Shown in pieces: positions 14,495 to 27,365 of a DNA stretch of 64,000 bases. Numbering within the stretch: position 1 is the stretch's first letter; every line of letters begins with the position of its first letter. The DNA lies in the NCBI RefSeq assembly GCF_030848805.1, contig NC_092361.1:22155406-22219405 (forward strand), read 5' to 3'. Below the pieces are notes generated by a model that saw nothing but the letters and a program-made list of their open reading frames with translations, made no database searches and was not told the origin of the DNA. The position numbers and the translations under genes are program-made. This DNA comes from Temnothorax longispinosus. Lineage: Eukaryota; Arthropoda; Insecta; Hymenoptera; Formicidae.

Positions 14495-17400
14495 ATGCTG
14501 GTTCGCGCGCCATACTCCTTCCTTTTCATTCTTGCGGTAGGTTCCTTTTTCTCGTATTCTACTTAATTGTATTATTTCGAAGCTACTATGAAATTAAATT
14601 TACAGTAATATTTTGTTTACTTCACAAATAATATCATTTAATTTAAAAAACTAGTAATAGACTAAACACAAAAATAATTTTTATACAATATTTGAAGGAA
14701 TTGCATAGAATTCTTCTTATATGCATATATATAAAAACGAAAAGTATTATTAAAATAAAAAAGTATTATTAAAGTAAAGAATAAAAAGTATTTTTAATCA
14801 AGAGCATCGCATTTCACTTTCAATGAATTTCTCTTTTTATTTCGTCGTATTAATTAGATGTATCGTAACTATAATTATATTTTTTCACTTCGATGCTCTA
14901 AATACGTCAGTGTTAAATTATTTGTTAATTCAATGAAATATCGCCGTTCTTATCGTGCTGTAACATACATATATTTTATTCCTTGACTATTCTCACTTTC
15001 GTGCCGACGCACTGTGCAGTTGTTTCGCTGGTTAATCTCGCGTGCCGAGATATCGTCGGGCTTGCATGGTTTGATCGGAGACCAATTGTGAAACCGACAT
15101 TTTCTAAATTAAATCGTATACATGATCGCCGCTAGACGATATCGAACGCGTCTTCACGAAACTTTCCCATGTATCTCTGGAAAACTATTTGTTGGCTCGT
15201 ACAAACGTGTATTATTTTCAATTTCAATTATTTACGCGTATTATTAACATTAAATTATTAACATTAATAGATACTTACTTCAGTAATGTTATCAATGGTA
15301 ATTTTTATCGACGTAATATTATGTTTGATTGAAGCAGGTCTGCAGTTGGTTTAGATATAATGCTGCAGTTCCACTTGCCTCTCATTCATCAAATCAAGTA
15401 TGTAGATTAAATATACAATGTATATTTTTTTATGTTAAAATTTATTTGTATTTATGCGTGTTGCACACATTATATATAATTATTTTTACTTAATATAAAT
15501 TTAATATACAATATCTGTTTTTGCTTACTTTATGCCAATATTTTCTTTTCAATTTATCTTTCTTATTATTACACTTTTGAAATATTTTATACGCACTTTT
15601 CATATTTTTATACGTTTTAAAAAATCTTTCTTATATTGTGTTATCTGGAATATCTTATGTCATAAAATATAAATTTTTGTTGAACTTTTTTCTTTTCAGG
15701 TTAATATAGAAAAATGGCTATAAAATTTTTATATTTCTGTAATTATAATTTATTTAGATTTTCTTATTTCTTCACAATTTTATGGATGCAGCAGTTTTGA
15801 TATATTATATCATTTATCATGATCACTACTTTCATAAAACGATGCATCGAATATTTCTTCATCAATCACGCTTCATGCAAACTACAATACTTTGATTCGG
15901 ATTCATTGGCTTAGCGTAAGTGGATTTTGCAGATAAATTCTAATTATTTCTCATTCTGGGGTATTTATATTAACAGTTTCGTTAATAAAGATCTATTATG
16001 TTAAACACAAAAACTTTTACATGCATTTGACAATGAGCTTTTTTTTCAAATCAGTTTAATCTTGTAGTCAACTGTTCTTTGGCACCTGTTTAATTCTTTA
16101 GATGCAGGATGCATTCAAAGAGAAAAAAACAGATTCCCAATCTGATTCGGATGATAATTCCTTGGATTCTGGTTCCATGAGGGAGACGAAAACATTGGAA
16201 GACACATCCGAGGATGATAAACACGACGAACATGAAGAAACTGATGAAGATGACGAAAATGACGAAATTTCAAAGTAAAGTATAATCAATAAAACAAATC
16301 TCTATATAATAAAATACATAATATATACAATTTGCAATAATACTAAAAATAACAAAAAATAATGTCAAGTAGAATTTCGAAAGATACATAATTATTTTAT
16401 TAACTTAAATTATATTGCAATGTCTGCATTACCATTGTTAACTATTTGATTTTTTATTTTTTCTGCACAGCACCAGCAATGTAAATCAGAATATGAATAT
16501 GAATATGAATACGAATGTCTTCAATCGCGGTGAGCGTCATCGCATTACGCGTAACGGCGAGCGTCATAAGCAAACCACGACGACGGAAGATACTACAACG
16601 GTCACAGAATACGGGACATTGGAAGAAATAGCCAGGGAAGAAGCAACGAATTGTGGAAACGCCAGAAGGATGAACCAGAGGTACTCGAGTAGCTTTTACG
16701 AGAATACGACGGACAACGCGCTGACCGTGGAAAAGGAGTTCCACGACGTGGTCGGCAACAATTCCAAAGTGAAGAAATCTGGTAGCGTTCACGAGGGCGA
16801 GGACATCACTCTGTGCTGGATCGAAATGACGACTATCAAGGAGGACAAGACCACTCAGCCGCCGAAGAGACTGGTTATTCGCGAATACACGATCTCCTTT
16901 GAGAACTCGGTAACTATACCGGAAAGGTACCTCGAATGTAAAAGGTACGAGGGCGAACTGACGGCGAACGATCCCGATATCGGCAAGACGGCCCTGTTTG
17001 AAGTCATAGACGAAGACACGATGGTCAGCAGGGTCGTCAATTTCACCTCGGTCAATCATGCTGGTAATGTCACTACTTGGCAACACAAAAAGGTGAAATG
17101 CGGGGTCGGTCCGGTGGTCAGTAAGAATATCGTGGAACTGAACGACGGCTCGAAGAACCCGAAGAAAAGAGTGGAGATCAAAGTTAGTCCCAAGATGCAT
17201 CAACTGACGGCGACGACAACCGAGGAGGAACCCTGCACGGAAAGTTCCGAGGAAACTGAAGAGAGCAGCACACTCACCGAATCTACTGAACACGCTACTG
17301 GACTATCCTGCGAGAATGGCGTTTGCGAAACAACCGTGACCTCCCCAAGCATTTCAACAAAAAACGGTAAAGTCAGCACAGCTGAAGAAACGGTTACTAA

Positions 17401-19846
17401 GCTGCAGAGCAAAACCGAGAGCGAGAGCGAAGAAGATTATAGTTTGCCCCCTGTTACGAAGTCATTAACGTTGCCTGATGAAGAGGTATCCAGAAGATCG
17501 ACGAGTGCCTTTCCTAAAATATCGACTACGATTCAGGAATATCAGGAGAAGATAGACTGCGAGGAGAATTCGTCAGATCCAGCGTGTTTAACGGAAAAAT
17601 ATAGTAAATATGATACACCTTCTCCGGGACAATTATTTCCTGAACTATCAGCTGAAGTTTCTACGACGGAAGCCGAAACGTCAATTCCAATCGGACGCGA
17701 TAAAGAAATAACTGCGAAAGAAGAGGGGAGACTGAAGGAGACCACGCAATCTTCATTTACGTCTAGAGAAGAGAAAAAAGTAACTTCTGATTTAGTAACT
17801 GAAGAGACAATTGTAACAGATATTTCCATGGAGTCTACAGAAGCACATGCATCTCAGTCAACGGATCAAGTATCTGTCGATGATAGTAGTACTATTTCAT
17901 TGGAAACGAAGATTATGACAAGCGAAGACTTAGATAAAATTGACCATGTTCCATCTTCAAGTAAAGTCACGAGTAAAGTGACTTCAGGCAAAGTTGAAAC
18001 TGAACCAGATATTACGACCGCGATACCGGTTGAATTTATCGAATTCACGAAAGGACCCGATAAACCTGGTCAGGGCTTGGATAAATTATCCGAATCGCCA
18101 ATCTCGACTGAGAGTGTAACCGGTCCTATAATTAGCGAGTCCTCATCGACGTCCGAAGAAGTGCCCTCCGAGGAAAGCGAGGAAAGCGAAACATCTGCAA
18201 TCGAAGGGACGGCGTTGGTTGGAGGACCAAAGACCTCTAGCGAAGGAAAATTCGTTTCGATGTCTACAAGAACGTTGCCGAAGGAGGTCAGATCGACGAC
18301 TTTGTCACCGGCGATAAGCAGCGAGGTGGACCATTCGTGCGAAAACTCCGAGGAGTGCGAACACATCGCTAGTTCGGAAGCCTGCGACGCGTCCGGAAAT
18401 TGTGGCGAGACGACCACTAGGTGCGATTCAGGGGAATGTTCCAAGGAGGGGATCACGGAGGATCAATCAAAATTTGATACGAGTCCTCCGTTAATAATGA
18501 CGAAAGTTCCACCGTCCGCGACTAGTTCGCGATCGTCTGAGGAATCAGGTATGATCGAGACTCAGCACACGACTGTTGCGAATGTCGCGACGACCGTGTT
18601 AACATCTCGAGAGAACACTTCGACGGCTGTCAACATTCCCGTCACGATGGACACCCGAAGGAGCACGACTACAAGCACGCCGCGGCACAAGCTGACTCTG
18701 AAAGTCAAAGTTCTCCTGGAGCACATCAACGAAAACAAGGAGAAACAGAACTTGGTCGAGGTGGAGAAACATTTGTCGCTGGACGAGAATCCGGGACAGC
18801 ACGATAATCCCGAGTTACTCGAGCAATTGAAATCCCTGAACGATTCCGTCAATATGGAGACCATAAGCGCACTGCTGAATTGTACTAGCTTGGGAAATTT
18901 GACAAGGGATTCGAATTTCGTCAGCGGAGAACCGGGTGATGCTGTTGACGGTAATGACGAAGAATTGGAATTTTCGGATATTGATCCTGATGAGGATTCG
19001 ATCTCAGAGCCGTTCGCTTCTGGATACGTCGATGCTAAAAGCGATTATTCGGAATATGAAGAGCACGAGGTATCATCTCGAAGAAGACGAAGACGAAGAA
19101 GTCTTGTTAATCCAATGAAAGAGCTAAATAGATTTGTTAGACGAAGTCTTTATGATCCCACCGATTCTGTGGCTGATTCTTTTAACACTTCTCTTAATGT
19201 TTCAAAATCTCAGCAGACTGAATTAACAAAGGACAACTTGCAACTTTCGACAACGACAAATTACACCGAGGAGGAAACAACGGAAAATGAAAGAAACACA
19301 ACTAAGGAAAGAGATGAGAGCACGACGACGTTACCTTCGACAACAATGAGCATCATTGATCTCTCAAATGCTTCGGAATCTCACGAGGCTAATCAGACGA
19401 AGGAGAACATACAGTTAACCACTACAATTAAACCCGAAGAGGAAACGAGCAATGCTGTATACATAGGAAGTGAAAAAAATATAACCAACGAAAGAAATGA
19501 AAGCGCAAGATCTTTGACGAAGGAGAACATCAGCAACGAAACAAAAATGGAGGTCGTGCGAGAAACGTTACCAGGAATACAGCAGGATGTTGTGGTCGGA
19601 TTGCAGCATATGGTGTCGCAATTGGCACAAGGTAATCTGACTTCGATAAAGAACATTCCAGAAACCGTTAAAACAAATTTATTGGGTATTTTGGCGGACC
19701 CCAAAGATACCAGAGTTCACTCGAGAAGAAGAAGAGCGGCCGCGGAAGAGGTCGGACACTGGTCGAACGAAAGAATCAAGGAGGCACCCATGGGTGGCAA
19801 TCTTAGAAGTCTCACTGAATTCACACTATACAAAGTCGTTCCTTGA
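14495..19846 (+). CDS. Large Ser/Thr/Glu-rich, mucin-like secreted protein (unknown function)
   Basis: Not recognised as a known family. Main exon 16471-19846; middle exon 16102-16274 (an alternative acceptor six bases downstream, at 16108, keeps frame); first exon 14495-14536 tentative. Phases agree and give about 1196 residues. The first exon encodes a short hydrophobic stretch (MLVRAPYSFLFILA) that could be a signal peptide. Exon 2 is very acidic. The main exon has an ordered-looking block at about residues 120-310, with a few cysteines and Trp. A long low-complexity region follows, rich in Thr, Ser and Glu with many N-glycosylation sequons. It includes short Cys-containing motifs of the type SCENGVCE, SCENSEECE and CDSGECS. 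Near the C-terminus are a run of about seven arginines (around 19075-19098), a second RRSL and a four-arginine run (19724-19735), typical of furin-type processing. These features suggest an extracellular, heavily glycosylated and proteolytically processed protein. The main exon is certain; the start is not. Confidence 0.7.
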
Positions 19847-20881
19847 GTATTAGATGTACGGCAAGATTAAATTCCATTTTGCTATTTTTTAATGTCAAAA
19901 GATACTTTTAATGAAGCTGAAATGAGGGATTATGTGTTGTGTGTAGGAATCTTATTGTACATTATAATTCAATCATACAAATTATCAAAAGAAGCTTCAC
20001 ATATGTATTAAATTTTTGTCTTTCAAAATACAACAGATGAGAGATTATAAAAAAAGGAATATGTTTTTTATTTATATAAATGTATTTACGAATTTACAGA
20101 TAAATATAATATAGGAGAAAAGAAATAAAATTATTTTAATATGAAATAAAAATTTATTCTTCCGTATATTGGATTAATTTTTACTGATTATTTTTGCAAC
20201 GCTGAGTTTAATACACATATATGTCTGCCGCATTCGTGCCGCAAGAGAAATTGATATTTACGACGTTTAATAATCTTTAAAGTTGTAAACGAGCTTGATT
20301 ATCGTGCGAACGGTTATAGCTTGCGCGTTCATAACGTTAGAAAATAATTAATCATGAACACCGGCATCGGCAATCACAATCGCATTGGCCGAATCGCGCT
20401 TATAATGAATCGTGCTAACGAGGAATTGTTACGCACTTTTATTGTTTCCATTAAGTTGAAAATAATGCGTCGGGTGATAAACATAACTATTAAGCACGCG
20501 GTATTCAAAGGCCCCCTTATTATTTCTCTATCAGCCTATAACATCTGTCTCATGTTGGAAATCCGTATATAATTTATAATCATAGATAATTACATTCGCA
20601 CTTTTTCCTTCCCTCTTTTTATCGAATGTTATTAATTGATATAGTATTTTTTATTTATTTGGCATATATTTCCTTTCATTGTTTTCAATTAATTATCTAT
20701 TAATCAGTAAACACGTATTCGTTATAATCAGAGAAAATATTATTTATGGCAACAAATATTTATTTCTATTTCAATAAACAATTTAATAAAATTCTTAATA
20801 TTTATAATGATTAATTATATATGATTCTGTAGAATTACACAAACATTTTATAGACGTATGCAATAGTCGTATACTGTTCCA
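19847..20881. other. Shared 3' region of two convergent genes
   Basis: This contains the 3' UTR of the mucin-like gene, with an AATAAA at 20124-20129, and that of the peritrophin-like gene on the other strand, with a TTTATT (AATAAA reversed) at 20759-20764. One 72-codon open frame at 20354-20572 has no recognisable feature and is not called. Confidence 0.5.
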
Positions 20882-21367
20882 TTATCCCGACTTGGTTGTT
20901 CCTGAACAATTGTACGTCCGTGGCGATACACATTTTTCCGCTAATGGGTAGAATACCAGAGTATTCGGGCACGTAAGATTGCCCATTATGGCGTAGCGGG
21001 TGCCGTTCCAATAACACAAGTAATATTTTTTACATTCCACATCCTGTATCGGAAACCTGCCGTAGCGAAGGCAGAATGGTGCTGAGGTGGTCGACGGTGC
21101 CATTGTCGTCGTTTGTTGACACGTAGCCGTGTTCTGAGATACGCATATACCCTGAGAAGGGTCGAATATGGCAGAACTGGCGCAGGACAGGATTACCGGG
21201 TTGAGGGTCTCGCCGTCGTTCACACAAATATAATAGTTCTTGCAAGTCCCATCGTTAATTTCAAAAGCGCCTATTTCCGTGCAGGTAGGTTTTGCCGTGG
21301 TCTGACCTTCGGCGATTTTGAGAGAAGAGCAGAGGCACAAAAGAACGACTATCGAGAAACGATCCAT
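20882..21367 (-). CDS. Small secreted protein with two peritrophin-A chitin-binding domains (CBM14)
   Basis: A single-exon gene of 161 residues. Residues 1-21 form a signal peptide (hydrophobic core IVVLLCLCSSL, cleavage near AEG-QT). Two six-cysteine chitin-binding type-2 domains follow. The first spans about residues 29-83, with spacing C-x12-C-x5-C-x13-C-x12-C-x7-C and aromatic residues in CKNYYIC. The second spans about residues 98-154 and contains CKKYYLC and an N-linked site in NGT. A Thr-rich linker (TTTMAPSTTSAP) joins them. Such proteins bind chitin in the peritrophic matrix, tracheae or cuticle (family knowledge). A TATA box lies 44 bases upstream of the ATG, implying a short 5' UTR. 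The small size and lack of introns are usual for this family. Confidence 0.92.
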   Translation of the reverse strand: MDRFSIVVLLCLCSSLKIAEGQTTAKPTCTEIGAFEINDGTCKNYYICVNDGETLNPVILSCASSAIFDPSQGICVSQNTATCQQTTTMAPSTTSAPFCLRYGRFPIQDVECKKYYLCYWNGTRYAIMGNLTCPNTLVFYPLAEKCVSPRTYNCSGTTKSG

Positions 21368-21410
21368 TGCTACGTGCGATTGAAATATCCGGTCGACGCG
21401 AGTGCAGCTT

Positions 21411-21418
21411 TATTTATA
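21411..21418 (-). promoter_or_regulatory. TATA box of the peritrophin-like gene
   Basis: On the minus strand the sequence reads TATAAATA, 44 bases before the ATG at 21367. This predicts transcription start near 21380-21387 and a very short leader. It is the clearest core-promoter element in the window. Confidence 0.6.
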
Positions 21419-24124
21419 GCGAAGAGGTTTATGGTTTTATTATGTTAATTATACCCTCACTTATCAGTATGTAAAGCGAGATAAAGTGAAGGCTCCATAG
21501 CCTTGTCACGAATTAGTGCATTTTCTCGGAATTTCAAATCTCTAATTTTAATTTTATCGATAATAATATTCTCGTACAAATTTAATTTTTCGACATTTAT
21601 TCTTCTTATCATTCGTCAATTTTCTAATTCAAGGAGTTAATACATAATTTATCAACGCTATTAGGTTACGTAATTATCGAAAGTTAAATGCGACGGGATT
21701 AAAATATAACAGTGCGCGTTTTTACGAAGTCGTTTGAAAAGTCAGGACGGCATCTGCATCCCCGATGATTCTTTCCAGGTGAAATGTCGGACGCGACATT
21801 CAGAATGCGCGTTTTTTTTAACGCGACGGCCTTACGACGAGGAAATCGAGGGTGAAGTCTACGGAATACAAAATCGCCAGAAAGCGACGAGAAAGTTGCA
21901 ACTGGATTTAATGTCCGCACGTAATATTCTGTCGGCTCGTGCGTGCTGGCGTTATGCATCAATTATGCATGCACATCTTGTATCTATATCAAAATAGATT
22001 TTATTTTGCATACCTTGTTCGTATCAAACATTTATTTTTCATCTTGCCATTAGATTAAAGATTTATTTTTTATCATAATAAAATTATATTATTTATTTAT
22101 ATGTTTTTTATATATTAAATAAATTTTAATAAACTTTGATGTATAATATCGTTAATAATAATAATTTATTTTACAAGATGTAAGATATAAAACGTTATAT
22201 TATGTAGAATAGAAAATATTATTTGAAACGAAGAAGTCGCAGCTATATCGCCGGACAAAGGAGCATTAGGACCTGCGTTACGACATTCCAATCTACGACC
22301 CTTAAGGGTCCAGATAACTTTTCTCGCTGTCCATTAGTAGGGGGTCATCAAAAGCAGAGATTTCCTTGAATAGATACGGAAAACCCTCCATCTAAACGAT
22401 GCATTCAACTGCCGACTAAAAGAGAGAGATCGGTTAGAATATACGCACGGAGGAATCCTTGTTCTGGAGCGAGGGAAAGGTGTTACGGAAGGGAGAGAGA
22501 GAGAGAGAGAGAGAGAGAAGTGTCAAGAAGGAAGGAGAGAAGCGCAAATGTATATAAGAAACTTTGGTTGAAGACGCTCCAATGGACTCTCTCTTTGACC
22601 CTGGTCAAGTGCGCATCTTTCCTTCCATCTTTTTCTCTTCTTCCCACCTCCCTTTCCATGCATGGTCGTGCCGTCCCGATCCTGCGTCCTTCCACTTCAA
22701 CCTTCACCTTCACGCGGCGAGGAAGAGAACTGGGTTCTCGCGTCCGTTCGATTGTATTACGCGCCGTGACGATGGCACGAGGCTGAAAGCCAGCGAAAAT
22801 TCAATTTGCTTTAGAAGATTCAGGACGAGTGTGATTTTGGTTTTTGCGTGCATGTGACATGTTCTTGGCGGAGAGATCCTGACTATAGGAGAAATGGATG
22901 TTCGAAGAGTGAGTAACATTGGTAACGAGAGATTATTATTTAACAAAGTCACCGAGCAATTGTGGTATTGTTATTGCCGTTAAATTAGGAGGTTTCAGAG
23001 CTTTTCGATCAAAATTTAATTGATTGATGTTGCATGGTACCAGCTATTAAATTGTTACCAAATTATTATCAAATTATGTTTTCGATATGTATATAAAGTA
23101 TTCAATAGATAGTCGAAGATAGCAATTTTTTCTTACGTTTATTATATTAATTAGAAATTAATTATAAAAAAAATAATCATAGAAATTTTTTGGTAGCGTA
23201 TATTTTCGTGCAATAAATATTTTAATAGTAATTTTTATTATACTTTAATAAGCTTATTATACTAATAACTATAAGTTTATTACGTTAATAATCAACGCAG
23301 AATATTCGTTATTAATAGGCGATTCTTCATTACCTTCATCGTGTGCAATAGCTTCCGGCTGAGAAAATGCAAATCGTTGCCCTTGCGTATTAGATCGTTC
23401 TAGTGAATTTAATGATGGATCATTTTAATGCGCTATAATTCTCTCTACTCGTGATATCGATAACGAGGCGAATCGTGTGGGCCGCGCGATTATGATGTAC
23501 CGAGAAACGTGAGAGCCTTGACGACATAGAAAAGACGTGCACCGCTTTCGAGTCTAATTTATATTACATATGGATGAAATAAATACGCGAGAATTCTCCA
23601 CGTTAATATCAAACATTATTTCGTCAGTAATTAATATACTTTGTAATATGCACTATTGTAAAAAAGTAAGAAATAACAAGAAACTAAACAATACTTTTCA
23701 AATATAGTCGCATTTCTACTGCACAAGTTATTTTGTCGTTGGGAAATTATACCGTGCGTATGCGTACACATATTGATTTTTTCTTATTATTTTATCAGCC
23801 TATTTTTGGCAAATATGTAATTTTGTATTTTTATACCTTCAAGTATAATTTATTGAAAACAAGGAGAAGCCTTCCCCTCTTGTTTTTCATTATTTCAATT
23901 ACCAAAATTAATAGTCGAGTTTCAGTTACAAAATTATAATTTTTGTGAACAAGGTGTTTGTGCAAATCCGTGCCACAGTCACGTTCTTTAATTAGCCAGA
24001 AGAGTACCGTCGGAGCAATATGTTAATGTAGCGCCCGCGTTGTGTCTCGAGAGTCACGATTGATTTATGCACATCGTGAATCGACGATAGCGCGTGTCAG
24101 AACGACGAATAAGTGACGAAGGCA
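21419..24124. other. Gene-poor stretch with a (GA)n tract
   Basis: No supported gene. A (GA)n microsatellite lies at 22493-22518 inside a GC-richer segment (about 22250-22960). That segment has overlapping open frames on both strands but no domain and no splice logic. The rest is AT-rich DNA with nothing I can assign. Confidence 0.45.
22493..22518. repeat. (GA)n microsatellite
   Basis: About 13 uninterrupted GA dinucleotides. In insects such tracts can bind GAGA-type factors, but nothing here proves a regulatory role. Confidence 0.85.
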
Positions 24125-24153
24125 TATAAGCCGCTTTCGAGACGAACGATCAG
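24125..24153 (+). promoter_or_regulatory. Candidate core promoter (TATA plus initiator)
   Basis: TATAAG at 24125-24130 is followed 20 bases later by GATCAG, an insect initiator-like motif with its A at 24152. The TATA-to-initiator distance of 27 bases is right for RNA polymerase II. No coding exon follows directly, so it could start a 5' UTR exon of the proline-rich gene at 29499 or a non-coding transcript. Confidence 0.3.
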
Positions 24154-27100
24154 GCCGTTCGGCACATCGAAGAGGGAAACTCTTTCGATGTTTCGACCGA
24201 CCTAAATCTATCGCTTTCCGTTTGCACGTGTCTCACCTAGTCCCGATTACAAAAATATATACAGTAGCGCAGATGTTTCCCAATTAGTTCTTTTCAGGTT
24301 ACAATTATCAAGAGCGTTATACGGGATACTTTGTAATTAATAGAAAGAAGACATCGGCGTTCGATATCAGCGTTACTGCATGCCTGTGAAACTTGTCGAT
24401 TTTTAGGACAAAAACGTAGAAATGCTGATAAATTCTGTTGTAACTTTTTTGATTGAACTGCAAAGTACAAAAAATAGACAGTGAAAGAATTATTTTTGCA
24501 CAAAATAGTTATTACTTTAATTTAAGACTTAATTAAGAGGTATCAGAGGAATTCTCAGTTTTAGATAATACCCGTTTAAACTTATCTGCAAACATGCATA
24601 GCGCTGATAACGTGTGAGAAATTATCTTTTCAGAAGAAACACAATGGAATGTCGTTTTCCATTTACACGCTTTATCAGTTCTTTTGAAAAGTGTCAATAT
24701 GTCTGAATCTTTATGAGCACGCGATATCCATGCAAACATGAAGCTTTTCTATTCGAGATGCGTGCGTCACATTAGTTCTAATAATTTAGTAGTATCTTGT
24801 TTTGATGGATGCGCAAGGTTCTCATAATCTATTAATATTAAAAATCAAAATAAATATATACTTGCGTGTAATTTATATTTTAACATCTATTTTATAGTAA
24901 CGATTTGAATATGCAATAAGTAAGAGTTAGGAGTGCTAGTTAACAGATTCATTTGCATTGACAAAATAAAGGTGGAATCTCCTTCCGTTTGTTAGGAATT
25001 CATGAAATTGAATTGTCAATAATGACGTTGTGCAAATGTACATTGTGCTTCCTTTCTTTGCGAGATATTTTCAAATATTATGTTTGTACATTTTTTAATC
25101 AATTTGTATGTTCCTTTTTCGGTTTACATATACTTTCGCTTAATATATTATCACGTACGATCTGAATTATAATCGCGAATGCTTGCTACGGAAAGATTCA
25201 CAATACTATCTCTGTCATTTTCTAAAACGAGACGATAATTTGCTCGAGATAAGTTTCTTCGGCGAAATCACGATTTCAAATAATCGCAGCGAAATGTCAA
25301 ACATCGCGATTTCTGAAGAAGTCCATATGAGAGGTCACGACGCGAATATGCTTTATTATGCCGTATTTTTTTTACGTACGTCGAACTGGAGCAGCCCGCG
25401 ATGTAAATACGATAGTTAACTCTCTCTGTCTCGACGCGCCTGTAATTGTCTTCTGCGCCGCTGAAGCACCGTTAGGGCTCGTCTTTTCTCGAGAAGATCG
25501 TTGAGATCTCCCGATTTTCACCCGACTATTCCCACGGGAATTTAGACTCTGTCTTAGAAAGTGACAGGATAATGCCATTCTATAATTTCGTGCAAAATAC
25601 GTTTTTAACATTTTTACGTAGACGTTTCTCAAAATGCATTTCGCGTACATTCAAGAAAAAATTATTACACACGTTTTAATAAAATGGTATAATTATGAAC
25701 TTTTATTTTGTATTATCAAAGAGAGCAACGGCCTTTGCCGAGCAACATCGAAAGTTTCGCCTGTGAATATCGATCTCGTTGACGTTCGGTCTCGATTTCA
25801 CGGTGATATCAAGCAGAATTTCTCGTACGCGATGATCGTTTCATTTCGGGCGACATTATCCCGTAATGAGAGCGCAGCCTCATTATCGGCGGCGCGCGGC
25901 GGTTCGTCTCGATTAGCGCCGACATTTATTTTCCAACACACGCACGCGCCCGTATGGGACACGCACACACGCGCGGAGCGCGCCGTCAGAATTGCACGTG
26001 ATACGACCCCGCGCGTTACATCGTCTTCTCTCGCTGTAGGTCCCAGCTCGTCGTAATACCCACAGCCCACTTACCTACATTACTCGTTTTATGTGTGCGC
26101 GGGCGCTACGTCTTCGCATCTTCGGTGACGAGTTTGTACACGCGCGCGAGCACAGTGGCGTAATCAATTTTAATAATCGGACGTTTTGATAATTAATATC
26201 TGCGTCAGCGTGGGACGTTCTTAATGAGAAAGCACGCGGGCGACTTCTGCGCTGTGCAGATGTTTCGACTTCATCGCCGCCTTGGGGCGGAACGATTATT
26301 AGAATTTACCGACCCCGCGTTATTAGCAAGCACACTGTTGTTACGAGTTGATGATTTATGCAACTACAAGAGAACGCGCGCGTTCATCGAAACGAAAGTT
26401 TATTATTTGTATCTGGGATAAATTGTCTTTGCAAATTCAAAGTACTTATAAAATATAGGTGTATAACGGAATATGTTTATAATTATATAATTATATTGTA
26501 ACTTTGTATATGCATTTTTATTTCAGCTTTTGAATTTTATCGATTCTGTTTGCGCTAAAGAGTTTGCTATACCTCGAGAGCGAATTTATAACGGAGTGCA
26601 TCGCCGGTCTTCAATATCCTAGTTACGCTGATGCCTTCTCACATTCGCGTCCTCTCACCTTGCACTTCTGGGTCGAGACCCCACCGGGTTGCGGTCGAGG
26701 CCGGTATATTTGCCGCGCATCCGAATAGAGCCATATAATCTCCCGTTCAAACGTGACTGTTGAAACGGAAGAAGGAGAGAATCGATATACATCGGTATCC
26801 TCGATCGTATACAGTCGTAAACGATCGACCTGTGTGCGCCAAATAGATGCTCTCCAGATGTTCCGGACGATCTCTAGCCGAGAAATCGGACCTATCCGCT
26901 TCTTAGCAGATTTCGACCCGTTCTTCTATCCTTAATTCCATCCTTGACTTAAGAGCGCGGAGTCACCATTATTCTCGATCCATGCTTGATTAATACCTGC
27001 TGGGTATTCGCTAGCCTACTGACTTCTCATTAACGTCCGTCTTAGGAAATAGCGTCGTGCCACATCGTTTCATAGATGAAGATAAAATTCGAAAGAATGC

Positions 27101-27200
27101 AGGAAGTAGGTTTATTTGCGCGCGCTGAATTTAATCGAAATATATACAAATGTAAAATATCTCGCGATAGAAATCGTGAAATCATAAAAAATTTAGAATC
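24154..27200. other. Gene-poor stretch with a CpG-rich block
   Basis: No supported gene. A CpG-rich block occupies about 25840-26330. It contains open frames of 90-140 codons on both strands, as expected from high GC rather than coding. The remainder is AT-rich. Confidence 0.4.
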
Positions 27201-27365
27201 GTAGTTAGAAAATTTTTCTTTATATTTAACACTTACGTTATACCTCAATGAAAATTTAAAATACTGAGCTTTAATGCCGTCGTGTCCGGTTCGGTATTTT
27301 TTTTAAATTCTCATCGAGAGTAATCATATACATACGTAAGTGTTGGGGGAAAATTTTCTAACTAC
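27201..27365. mobile_element. Fold-back element, MITE-like, about 165 bp
   Basis: The ends are a perfect inverted repeat: GTAGTTAGAAAATTTT at 27201-27216 and its reverse complement at 27350-27365. Inside, further arm segments pair imperfectly, including AACACTTACGT on the left against its complement on the right, and ATTTAAAATAC against GTATTTTTTTTAAAT. The loop lies around 27270-27290. No clear target-site duplication is visible. A non-autonomous DNA transposon relic or a hairpin-forming transcript are both possible. Confidence 0.5.

Noticed and set aside
16454..17293. 279-codon open frame on the minus strand
   Set aside because: It is antisense to the main exon of the mucin-like gene. Its Arg/Phe-rich composition without domains fits a shadow of the plus-strand coding frame.
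22483..22952. Overlapping frames around the (GA)n tract, some with signal-like hydrophobic parts
   Set aside because: They arise from the low-complexity tract and GC-richer DNA, and several frames are open at once, which argues against coding.
25634..26070. Open frames of 140 and 90 codons on opposite strands
   Set aside because: Both lie in a CpG-rich block where stop codons are rare. No domain, no splice partners and similar openness on both strands.
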